Position numbers and translations under genes: made by a program. Below, piece after piece: positions 1-10,044 of a stretch of DNA of 64,000 nucleotides. The DNA is from Diphasiastrum complanatum (Eukaryota; Streptophyta; Lycopodiopsida; Lycopodiales; Lycopodiaceae): positions 17,431,353-17,495,352 of the forward strand of contig CM055105.1 of the NCBI GenBank assembly GCA_029204225.1, read 5' to 3'. The first letter of the stretch is position 1; every line of letters begins with the position of its first letter. Below the pieces are notes generated by a model. It saw only the letters and a program-made list of their open reading frames with translations, had not been told where the DNA came from and searched no databases.

Positions 1-309
1 TGAAATATAGTCTCCTGGTTGATGGCTCGATTTCCTTGAGGTCTGTATTCGATTCCCATCAGATACAAATGAACATAAAAGCCTGAAAATCTTCTGATAG
101 TTTCATGGCATGTTTCATTGACTAATTTTCCTCTTGATTCCCAACAACTGCATGTGTGAGTTCTATAATGAACCTGTTTGCTGCACAAAAGGGTTTGCTG
201 CCCAATGGTTTATATTTCTAGACGCATGACCTGTTTTCAAATGATTGTCCTACTTTGTATTGTTTCTGTAACTTCAATCCGTTGTGTCTGATAAAGGTTC
301 CAATTGTCA
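1..309. other. Unrecognised AT-rich sequence
   Basis: I see no coding signal, structured RNA or repeat boundary in this stretch. It ends at a GA microsatellite. Confidence 0.4.
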
Positions 310-313
310 ATGA

Positions 314-370
<57 letters not shown>
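310..370. repeat. GA microsatellite
   Basis: An uninterrupted run of about 50 bp of GA follows one imperfect unit. Open frames through it are microsatellite artefacts encoding Arg-Glu repeats. Confidence 0.95.
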
Positions 371-374
<4 letters not shown>

Positions 375-762
375 AGTTCACACACTGAAGCTATCATTCT
401 TTTCTTTCTTCATATTTCAGATTCGATACACATCCAAGTTTTGGCAATTTTTCTCAAAGACTCATCTTAAGCATTTTCTAAGACCCCAGCATTTCAAAAC
501 ACAGTATCACGGAACCTCAGAACATGAAAAAATTCACGATTTTTTGTTGAAAATCAGAGTTTTGAACCTGATTTCCAGCAATAGTGAGTTGTGCACTTTT
601 TAGAGGAAGTCAGAGTGATAGGAAGAGCAATAGGAGGACGATCTTGGCAAGGGAGGTTGTGACATGCTACTAGGGTTTTAGATAGTGTGTGGAAAAGATT
701 TCTTAAAAAAACACTTTTTTGAGCTCCATTTCCATCAATTTTTTGTTTGCTTTGTTTGGAAG
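371..762. other. Unrecognised sequence downstream of a decayed Ty3 fragment
   Basis: No recognisable gene. On the minus strand it follows the protease remnant ending at 763, so it may be further decayed pol sequence, but I could not identify reverse transcriptase motifs. Confidence 0.3.
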
Positions 763-2278
763 CTATAGTGGTGTAGCACGAATCCTGGTGGAAATGCAAC
801 TGCTAATAAATGAATGTGTATTGCCTGTATCCACTAAAGCAATATACTCTCGCCCCGCATCTAGGATAATATGATCCACAAATGGAACAACATACGTAGG
901 CATAATAACAGAAGCATCAACTGATAAGTTCTGGCCTAAACATGCATCTAGAAGAACCACATACTCATCTAGACGGGTATCAACAAAATCAGCTAGTGAG
1001 TATACAATAGGGAAATGTATAACCGTATGCCATATGGAGATCTACTGGAGTAGCCAAAGCATCTGAAACCGTAGACCCATGAATAATATCGAAATAAGGA
1101 GCATAGGCGACAACATCTATAGCATGGCGCTCAGGAACACAAGTAGCATCAAAGTACTCAACAACGATATCAAAGCATGGAACAGCATCATCAATAGGAT
1201 CATAGCATGCTATGTCAGTATCAAGGACCATATCAGCCGCAACCTGTATATGTGAATCAGCATCAGTAGGAACCTGTATATGTGACTCTGACTCACTATG
1301 GGATACAATCACGAGCTCAGGTAGATCAATAACTATCTCAAGTAAATCAGGCAACTCGCTCAAACTGTGTGATATAGGATCCTGAAGGTCAGCGAACTCT
1401 GCAGACGTGTAACGTCGGACAAAAGCAGGTCGAGGGTCCACAATGCAAGGAACTAGAACAGAGTACTTGTGCTGTAAAGTACTGGCAAGAGACATCGCCT
1501 CAACAAGTGTGGGAGGACGGAAGGAAGAAACACCGTAACGTAAGGCACCATGAAGCCCAGCAATGTAACAAGAAATAAGCTCAGTGGGCAGTAGATCTGT
1601 GAAAAGATAAGAAAGCTCCATAAATTGATCTGTATAAAAAGCAAGGTCACTGGTCTGAGTGAGACTACGGAATGTATCACGATGGCGGTCGAGCCACTGA
1701 GGATCAATCATAGCATGACGGAGGTCACGGCGAAAGGTATGCCATATATGGAGCCTTTCCCGATCAGAATCAGCTCGATAAACTTGCCACCACGTGGCGG
1801 CGCGTCCATCTAAGTGTAAAGCAACCAACTGGATCTTCTGAGGATCAGTCTTAGGGTAGATCTAAAAATATGTGTCAAGCTTAGCAAACCAATTCTCTAA
1901 AAACTTCCCGTCAGAGGAACCAGAATAGGTAGCAAGCTGTACCCTATCACGAAAGTCTCGAGCAAAGTGTGGCTCAAGAACTGGGGGACGTGGAAAGAAA
2001 CCAGGAGGTGGGTTAGGTGGAATGAACGGTCCACCACCAGGCTGACTAGCAGAAGAAGATGGAAATCCAAATGGAGGGGGAGTCCCAAATGAAGGAAAGA
2101 CAGGAGCTTTTCCAGGACCATGAGGCTGTAAATAATCAATATGTGACTGCATAGTAGGAAAGCCGGTCATAACTGTATCGAAGCGAAGAACGAGGCCAGA
2201 AAGGGTTTCATCCATGCGCCGAAACTGATCAGATAAGTTTTCCTGAACAGTTTCACTCGGGGTGGGTGAATGTGCCAT
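763..2278 (-). pseudogene. Ty3-type gag and retropepsin remnant
   Basis: The minus strand encodes a retrotransposon capsid precursor followed by an aspartic protease. Reading begins at an ATG at 2278 (MAHSPTPSE), runs through a Pro/Gly/Phe-rich stretch, and reaches an in-frame TAG near 1862 just before a gag core with ATWWQVY and a Trp-rich helical region typical of the plant retrotransposon gag family. A frameshift near 1010 then leads into a retropepsin-like segment with ALVDTGNTHSFIS, where DTG would be the catalytic triad. The order gag then protease, the lack of a zinc knuckle between them, and the gag type suggest a Ty3 element. No reverse transcriptase or integrase follows, and I see no flanking LTR pair. 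It is a decayed, truncated copy. Confidence 0.8.
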
Positions 2279-2454
2279 AATGATAGTGGAAGGAATAGAC
2301 GAAAACTTGAGGGAGTGGACTCTTGTCGTCACCCCAAATTAGTCTATTAAAACCAATATCACAACTAAGAAAGGGCAACAATCAGCAAATGGAAAAAGTG
2401 AAAATGAAAGCTGTAAAAATGCGTTGGACAGCCAGGAGGGAAATGTCAAATTGG

Positions 2455-2656
2455 AATATCAAACGGAGTCGGAATTCCGTGAAATGTGGTTGAGGATGGG
2501 CGCTGGAGAGCCTTTTGATAAACTATGAAAGATGGCTGGAAACGGATAAAATAATAGGCGAAAGTGACAAGTCGGAAGGGCTGGGGCAGCGATGAACAAG
2601 CTGCAGGATTTTGGCAATTTGGAATAGCAAACGATTACGGAATTGGGTGATTTTTG

Positions 2657-2706
<50 letters not shown>

Positions 2707-2940
2707 GAAGATCCAAGCTGAAAATGGGTGCTGGGCAGCAGCTAATAAGATCCACAAATGTCCTGCAACATGATGGAAAAAACCGCTGAAAATGGTGATG
2801 AAGTAGGGCGCTGAACAGCCTCCAAACAATCAGCAAAATGGACAGCAAATCGATGGAGAAATCCGTCGAAGATGGCAAGGTAGTAGGGCGCTGGGCAGTA
2901 GCTACCAAAATCCGCACATAAATCATTTAACAAAATCCTT
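2455..2940. repeat. Degenerate tandem repeat, period about 75-80 bp
   Basis: A block centred on GGGCGCTGGGCAGC-like sequence recurs near 2500, 2725, 2805 and 2890 with similar flanks (GATGGCAAGG/AATGGTGATG before it and ATCCACAAAT/ATCCGCACAT after it). A 43-bp GA microsatellite interrupts the array at 2661-2704. It lies just upstream of the Ty3 gag on the minus strand and could be its leader or LTR. Confidence 0.55.
2661..2704. repeat. GA microsatellite
   Basis: A perfect GA dinucleotide run inside the degenerate tandem array. Confidence 0.95.
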
Positions 2941-3142
2941 TGTACGATCATCACAAAAATGGCGGAGGCAAGCCGAACAAATTGAGAACATAAGCTTCAA
3001 GCAGTATTATGGGCTTTTCAAACCACATACAAAGCTAGTACATATGGCCCAGAGGCTAATACAGCAAAAAAAGGCTGTGATATGGGTGCTTGGTGCAGTA
3101 GAGACGCACTGGTGATGAATGTGTCTCATACTCTGGTGCTTC

Positions 3143-3144
<2 letters not shown>

Positions 3145-3211
<67 letters not shown>
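3145..3211. repeat. GA microsatellite at the 3' end of a LINE
   Basis: A perfect GA run of about 65 bp. On the minus strand it is a (TC)n tract directly after the LINE 3' sequence ending in ATTAATAAAGC, so it may be the element's own tail rather than chance sequence. Confidence 0.9.
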
Positions 3212-3214
<3 letters not shown>

Positions 3215-5399
3215 TTTATTAATGTCTTTTCCATGCCAAAAGGCATATAAGACTAGTAAATGTACATGTCAAGTATGTGGAAACCGTAGGAGCGTATGAA
3301 ACGTCTCCAAGATTATAACATAAATACAAATCTAACTGCTATGATCTGAAACTGAAAGCTGAAACTGAAAAGGATGCGATGATATATGAAACATGTGGGG
3401 GCATATATACTGCTAACTGTCATGAATACGATATGACACTATCATCCAACCCTGTCTCGCTGATGCTATAAAAGGATGTAATACGGGATGCAGCATGAAG
3501 GATTGTTGGTGGTCGATGACATCGTCTAGGAAGATGAGGTCTCCTCATGATAAGTCGGGTAGCTCGTGCAACAACATGAGTATGAGTGGAACACTGTCTT
3601 TGATCTCGGTGGGCATGTAAGTCTCCATCATCCTCATCCTCATCAGATACTAAGTCTCGTCCTCTTCTCCTAGAGAAGAAAGAAGTGATCTGCGGCTGAG
3701 AAATATGACTCCGCTGGGTTGTATGACATAGGCCCCCCTGTCGTAGAATAAACATCTCTCGTATCATGAGAGCGGCGCATCGAGAGTCCTCATAGGCTAG
3801 GAGGGATCGTAGGGTGACAGGCGAATCACGAAACAGACAGTGATATCTCCCTCTGATCTCGTAATACACCGGGCATCTGAAGATAAAGTGCTCCTCTGAC
3901 TCCACCTCATCCAGGGAACAAAACTGACAAATCCGCTCCTCTCTCGGGGTACCCTGGAATCTCCCAGTCTCAATAGCCAACTGATGTGATGATACGCGGA
4001 GCTGTCCCAATGTAAATCTGAGGCTGTGTGACAATCCCGAGTCCAAATAGTGTGGCAAAATTGGGAACCCTACTATGTCAAGCTCAATGAAGTGAGTCCA
4101 GTAATAGGCGGATTTAAACCCCAGGTGTCAGAAGCGCCTGATATACTGGTGGGTGCCTGAGGGGAGCTCTGTGATGGATATGCCAAATGAATCAAGGAGG
4201 AAATGGGATGCCTGTGAGAACCACAACAGTCGGTAGCCCTGGTCATGAAGGAAGTGTGAGGAGGCAAGTGAGGCCCGTGTATACCTCGTGTCTGCATCTG
4301 GTAGATCCTGAACTCTCTGAATATATGCGATGAGCTGGAAAGCTGCAGCTATCTGAATGGGTGGAATGGCAAACTCTGCAAGAAGAATCTCGTGCGAAAC
4401 CGAGGACTTCGCCCGAATCATACGAGCTAGCATGGTGGTCGATAATCGTGAAATGCTGGCCCAGTGTGATGATGGAAGACCTGTACACCATGTCTCTGCT
4501 GCATACAAGGTTGTGGGAGTGACAATAGTGTCAAAAAGTCGACACTTACTGCGAGCATCTCTGATGGACTTCCTGAAGCAGAACCGCTCAAGCTGAACAA
4601 GGGAGGAATGCCCCTTCCCAAGTCAAGTGGTGGCTGCTTGTCGCATGCTAAAAGTAGGACCAGAAAAGAGTATCCCCAAATATGTATACGAGGAAACTAC
4701 CTCCCGCCCATCAAGCATGAGCTCCTGGCGCTGCATGAAGGCTCGAGAAGTGTTGAAGACCATAACCTTGGTCTTCACAGTGTTCACCCCCAATCCCCAT
4801 CTGGTATAGAAACCCTGTAAACAATCTAGCTGCCTCTGTAATCCCTCTCTGGTCGTGGATACTAGTACCACATCATCCGCATACAAGAGAATAGCAATCA
4901 AGATGGTGCCAAGTCTACAGCCAGCTCCTCCACACTGTGAGATGGCTCGCTCTAACTCATCAATGTACAATCCAAAAAGAACCGGCGAAAGAGAGCATCC
5001 CTGTTTCACCCCAATGGTGCTCCAAATGTGATCAAAAATACCACTACCATGTCGGAAGCATCCCAAGACCTTCTCATAAAGAGCCATCACTGCCAGAACA
5101 ATATCCGTGGAGAAACCAAGATCCCGAAGTCTCTGAATGAGTAGGGAGCGTGGTACAGAATCAAAGGCTTTCCTGAAGTCCACAAAACAACAAGAAACCC
5201 TTTCTTTCATGTGCTTAGCTTCCTCAATCAAAGCTCTAAGTGTGAAAATATGGTCAGTGGTAGAGTAATGAGCCCGGAAACCTGCTTGTCCCAATGCATG
5301 TAATCTCCTCGATTCCGCCTCTAAGCTTACTGCAGACTGGAGTATGGTACCATAAAGCTTAGTGAGGACATGCCCGATCATGATAGTGCGGTAGTTACC
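3212..5399 (-). pseudogene. LINE (non-LTR retrotransposon), 5'-truncated, with reverse transcriptase
   Basis: The minus strand carries most of a LINE ORF2. It begins with the GNYRTIMIGHVL motif at about 5399, then has the palm signature CCFVDFRKAFDSVPR, the GVKQGCSLSP loop and the catalytic box YADD (about 4870), and continues past YTYLGILFSGP. The main frame stops at 4623; shifted frames carry the C-terminal part to about 3420, including a zinc-binding region with CQFC and HFIFRCP spacing (about 3890-3930), as in LINE C-terminal domains. The endonuclease domain is missing and the 5' end abuts an unrelated coiled-coil ORF at 5395-5400. Several frame breaks make it inactive. The 3' end is followed by a (TC)n tract with an AATAAA just before it. 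Confidence 0.85.
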
Positions 5400-5991
5400 T
5401 GTCCATCTTGGTTTCTAGCTCCCTTAGCATATTGGTGGTGGACTCCGAAACTACAGCTTGCTTGGTTCCGATGGATTGTTCGAGTGATGCAACTTTAGAC
5501 TGCAACATATTCTTGTCGTTGAGCAGAGAGGCAACCGTTCCTTTCAGTTGTGAGATTTACTGCCACAAAATCTGAAAATCTGCCTTGATTTGGTCAATCT
5601 GCCAGGAGGAAAAAAGTTCAATGGATTTAGAGGGCGTATATGGGATGTTTGCTGTGGGTAGTGGTGCCCTGAGGAGTGAGGAGTTAGTGTTGATCGGTGT
5701 GGGGAGGATGGGCTCAGAGAAAGAGCCGGCATGGAGCGTAGGAGCAGATTGAACTACCGCCACAGATTCAGCCGCAGGTACATCCGGTACAGCAGCTGCA
5801 GGTACGGCTGCCACACAGGCAACAGCCGCAACAAGGTCCGCATCAGCTGCCATCTCAGCAGGGGACGTGGCAAGGGAAGGCGCCACTTCAGCAGGGGAGG
5901 AAGCCAAGTCAGCAGGAGGCCCATTAGGCCATGGAGGGCTGGCCCGTGGAGAGGTGGAGCGAGGATTGGCCTTCTTCCGTGAGGGCGCCAT
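5395..5991 (-). pseudogene. Truncated Ala/Pro-rich ORF with coiled-coil tail
   Basis: Reading starts at an ATG at 5991 (MAPSRKKANP). A Pro/Ala/Ser-rich, low-complexity N-terminus of about 100 residues is followed by a hydrophilic segment, an in-frame TAA at 5557, then an in-phase heptad-like stretch (QLKGTVASLLNDK, LQSKVASLEQSI) ending at a TAA at 5395, exactly where the LINE begins. The layout of a low-complexity head plus coiled coil resembles ORF1-like or gag-like proteins of retroelements, but I do not recognise the family. The junction suggests that it was cut by LINE insertion or belongs to a chimeric element. Confidence 0.45.
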
Positions 5992-5999
5992 TTCCAGAG

Positions 6000-6890
6000 A
6001 GAGAGAGAGTTTAATATTAGGTAATGTTATCTTGTGTGTGAGGTAGTGAGTGAGATACATAGATTAGTACTTAGAAGTGTAAATGTGCTTGAAACTTGAA
6101 AGATGAGGGAAAGAGAGTTTGAAAGAGTCTATAGAGATGGAGTGTAAGGGAGAGAAGTTAGAACTTAGTATAGTGTTGATTTTAAGATTAATGTGTTAAA
6201 ACTTAGCACTTAAACTAATAATTGATAATTAGTACTTAGTGTTAGATTGGTGTTAGAATTTGAAACCTAGACAGTTAGTCGTGGATGTTTACTAATTAAG
6301 GTGAGAATAGTCTTAGAACTTAAAAGGTACAAAATCGAGATTAGCGTTAGGTATAGAGTTTAGAGGGAGTTGAGAATCAAAACCATGTCGAGGGAGAGGG
6401 ATCCCATGTGGGTCACTGTCACTGCGGGTTATGGCACCTCAAGCACAAAGAGGTGGACGTGCAAGTACCGTGAGAAGGACTACTCAAGTGACTACTATGA
6501 GAAAGGCTACTGTGACAATAAAGGCGCACCTACTTCGATTGCATGGATATGACACAAGTTGTACATGTAAAAGTCAGATGTTACTACTTCAATCCCAAGT
6601 TAGTATTTATTAATCTTTAATTTTAACTTCCCAAACAGTAACTTTCTAAGCTCTTAGAAGTAAACTTGATAGTTCAAAGTTCAGAGAATCAACTTTATTG
6701 CAATTTGTTGCTTGGGCCCTAATATCAGACGAGGGAGCTGGTTGCCAAGTGAGACTCTGCGAATAGGGCACAAGAGCCTATTAGGAAGTCATGGATCACG
6801 TATACCCTAAACCCTAATCCTATTATGCTCTAAAAATTCAACTTGGAGGATTTAACTTTAGACTTTCAACTTTCAATAGGTTGATTGGCT
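6000..6890. other. AT-rich region without recognisable genes
   Basis: The stretch 6050-6360 is full of degenerate TTAGTACTTA-like words, suggesting decayed tandem repeats. Short open frames at 6370-6610 lack family motifs. Nothing else is supportable. Confidence 0.4.
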
Positions 6891-6891
6891 G

Positions 6892-6973
6892 AGTAGTAAG
6901 TAGTAAGTAGTAAGTAGCAAGTAGTAAGTAGTAAGTAGTAAGGAGTAATCAGTAAGTAGTAAGCTTGTAAGCT
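6892..6973. repeat. 7-bp minisatellite (GTAAGTA)n
   Basis: About eleven head-to-tail copies of GTAAGTA, with variant units GCAAGTA, GTAAGGA and GTAATCA in the middle and at the right end. Confidence 0.9.
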
Positions 6974-7114
6974 GAAGCTCATTGTTTTCTAAATATTTAC
7001 TATCAAGTTTGTACATTGTGACAAACTACAGGAACTTCAAAAGGGCAGCCCTCACCAAGCATAAAAACCATACATTTTGAACTAGAATAAGATTTATGTT
7101 TTTGTGCAGGGTCA

Positions 7115-7117
<3 letters not shown>

Positions 7118-7167
<50 letters not shown>
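7118..7167. repeat. GA microsatellite
   Basis: A perfect GA run of about 49 bp in otherwise unrecognised sequence. Confidence 0.95.
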
Positions 7168-7173
<6 letters not shown>

Positions 7174-9289
7174 ATCAATTTTTTTTTTTCTACAAGGGTA
7201 GGGAATGAAATGAAACCTAAATTAGAATTTACAGCACCGTTAGAACTTAGAATTGATGGGCATGAGTACACCTTTGGATAGTCACCTATGAGAGATAATC
7301 ATCGTGCAAAGTGTGAGCTCTTTGCAAATATTTGATTGTCCTAATCAAGGCAACTACTTCCAATGGGAGGACATTTGATTCAGCACAAAATAACATATGG
7401 GCTGGTTTGTTTGACGCGCAGATATGATGTTAGCCGTCTTCTTGGCACCCTCATATCTCACAACCATATAGTAAGACCGGTGTCACCAAGAATTCAAATA
7501 ATGACCTATTTTTTTGCCACCTCCAAAGATCAACTTTTTTGCATGAAGTTGTCATACCAAAGAACAATTTACATGGCCTAGACTCAAGCTCCAGAGCAAG
7601 CTCAACCATGACAAGTGACTGGCTCATCCATTGGTCGAAGGCTCAAACAGACAAGATCTACTGCGATAGTTGATCAATGGGACAAAGGCAGCCATGGTCA
7701 TCTAGAGTTGCTCTGAGATCAAAATGTCACCCAAATGAGTTCTTACGAAGCATTGTTGGTGCTCCCAAGCCAGCTTTACAACAACATGGTCGTAAAGTAC
7801 AATCTTACATGGCAAACTATTCCCCAATTTGTGCACACACTTTACTAAATGTTAGATTTCAAAAATTACTCATCTAGAATAATCTCAAGGTGTCACCGTC
7901 TCCCCCCTCGAGCATCCTTGTCGGCGAGGATATCAAGGTAGACAAGAACATAGCGATGCTACAGATCGACCAATATCAAACACTCACAAAAGTAAACCCA
8001 TTTTAAGAATCCTTATCCAGCTGTTTGATGACTTAAATACCAAATAGTCAAGGTTCTCATCAACATAAGTAACATAATACTAGTTCAAGAGACCAAGCAC
8101 TTTCAAGGAAATATAATGTTAGAAATAAGAAATTCCACATTCCAACCATTGCTACAACTAGAAATAACACTAAATTCCTCAACAATATAACATGGGCCAC
8201 TAGAATTGAGAGTCTCTTCTAGCCATGTTGACTTCAAATAGTAAGACAACAATGGAAACAAAATACAACAGAAAAATATATATCTATTCTTTCCCGAGTC
8301 ATGCTAAGCGGCACAATGAATATATATGTGACCAATAAAGATCACCCTCGTTGTGAGTCATATGTCAATGTTTTTATGAGATGTGAATTCTACTTCTAGC
8401 ATATCCAAGTGCATAGATTTAAATACGCGATCGCTGTGACATATGAGCAAGGAGATCTGGCTAATGAACCGTGGCTCCTCCATTGAGAGCACCATGTAAC
8501 CAGAAGACTAGACACAATTGCGCTATGTATTGCAAAGGTGCTTGCCAAGGTAAAACCTGCCACTAGTCACAGTTTTTCTCCAAACATTGGGTTGCCAAGT
8601 CTAAAGTTCACATGATATTTATCCTATCTTTCAAACTCGTTGAGCAGATAGGTTACATACTGCTTGAACCAAACAATATGATGTAATCAGTGTCTTCATA
8701 TACATTCGTATGTTGATGTGGCTTATAAAGAACCTCACAACAGTATTTGTAAGTACCATGTTATAGGAGCTAGGGTGAAGCCACCCCAATTCGAAAAATT
8801 GTAGCTCTTTTCAGGCTAATAGAAAGCAGACTATCTTTCCAGCAGGCGGGGTAGAATGAATCGATTGAAGCATCCTAATGAGAAATGCTTACGCTTAGTT
8901 TTCTATATGACAAAAGTCATGTTTCGCAGCCAGACCAGCATAATTAAGGGATATAGACTATTCTGCAGAGAGTTTGACAGTCTGGCATGTGCATGATTGC
9001 TAGAATGCACCTCTAAGTTCAAGGTCTTGTGCAAATGATCTTATTCTAGTTATGGCTGCTACGATTGAATCATAGTTTCAGATTACTTAGAAAAATCTTA
9101 AGAGAGCTATGTAGGAGAATAATGTGTAAGGGATGCTGGATAATTCCTTGTGCCTTCTTTTGGCATGTTAATATGTCGCACCCCAAGCAGCTGTAACTTC
9201 AACAAGAATGCAATGAAACTTAAACTGGAGGCAGCAAAATGCAGATTTCATGTCAACAAGCGTGATCACACGATTCGTAACAAAACTTT
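7168..9289. other. Unrecognised region downstream of the NSE3 exons
   Basis: Short plus-strand open frames between 7320 and 7870 (for example one with LTRRYDVSRLLGTLISHN) look like broken coding sequence but match no family I know. I searched the minus strand here for the missing 3' exons of the NSE3-like gene and found none with the expected winged-helix motifs. Confidence 0.35.
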
Positions 9290-9330
9290 CTAGAGAATTA
9301 AAGGATTATAGATGTCCTTTGGGTAGGAAC

Positions 9331-10044
9331 CTTCCGAAATGCTATCACCAGCCAATTGAATAATCCCTACAACAATCAGTGCCAAACTAGAAATAGCAGA
9401 CGCTTCGGGACTGTCAACATATTTCATCCGCAGCGCCTCTGGCACAGTACTTCTCAAAATGTAGGTCTTCACTTCGGTCACCGCTGCAAGAAAGAATACA
9501 ACACCATCAATCAACTAATCAATCAATCTCTAACACTCACTGTCTCTTAAAACTCTCTCTCACACAGACAAGTACCTTGCGAATTAGCTCTGCCGCGGGT
9601 AACAGTAGGCTGCCTGACTCTGATAAGCTCTTTCATCTCCATCCCAAATATCGTTCGCAATTTTCTCTGCGCTTCCTTGATTACCTGCCCCACCAGAAAC
9701 CTGTGCTTATAGTTCTTGCAACCTAGCTGTGCAAGCTCCTCTCTCTTCACAGGAACACCCGCCTGCTGATGGTTCTTGAATAGCATGAAGCGGACCATCT
9801 CAGCCACCAATGCATCAAACTCCTCACGAGAAACAGGTGCTCCTTGAGAAGCAGCAGCAGCAGCAATGCCATCATCATCTTCGTTGCCTTCATCCTGCTG
9901 CTGTGGCTGCTGCGACGAGGCTCCTACTACTACTCTTACCAGCTCTCCTCCTCTTCCTGCTCTCCCTCTTCCTCCACCTCCTGCTGCTGCTGCTGCTGCT
10001 CTTCCTACTCCTGCTGCTGCTCTTCTTTCTCCTTCTCGCGCCAT
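9331..10044 (-). CDS. NSE3: NSE3/MAGE-domain protein, SMC5/6 complex subunit (exons 1-2, 3' part not found)
   Basis: NSE3 is the MAGE-type winged-helix subunit of the SMC5/6 complex; it pairs with the NSE1 RING protein and the NSE4 kleisin in DNA repair and chromosome maintenance in the nucleus. Exon 1 (9576-10044) starts at the ATG at 10044; an upstream TTG in frame is not used. It encodes an Ala/Gly/Arg-rich head of about 60 residues, then the MAGE homology segment with VRFMLFKNHQQAGVPVKREE and VIKEAQRKLRTIFGMEMKEL. A 92-bp GT-AG intron (9484-9575) joins in phase to exon 2 (9331-9483), containing ILRSTVPEALRMKYVD and ALIVVGIIQLAGDSISE, where the first winged helix ends. The exon would end at a GT donor at 9330; reading through gives a stop at 9290. 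The second winged-helix half, roughly 80 residues in plant homologues, is not visible, so the gene is either truncated or has a distant exon. Confidence 0.8.
9484..9575 (-). other. NSE3-like gene intron 1
   Basis: A 92-bp intron with donor GTACTTGT and acceptor TTTCTTGCAG on the minus strand. Splicing restores the reading frame between the two MAGE-domain exons (phase 1). Confidence 0.75.

Noticed and set aside
6710-6790. Possible tRNA-like fold
   Set aside because: A GC-richer stretch suggested a cloverleaf, but I could not pair an acceptor stem or find a T-loop consensus.
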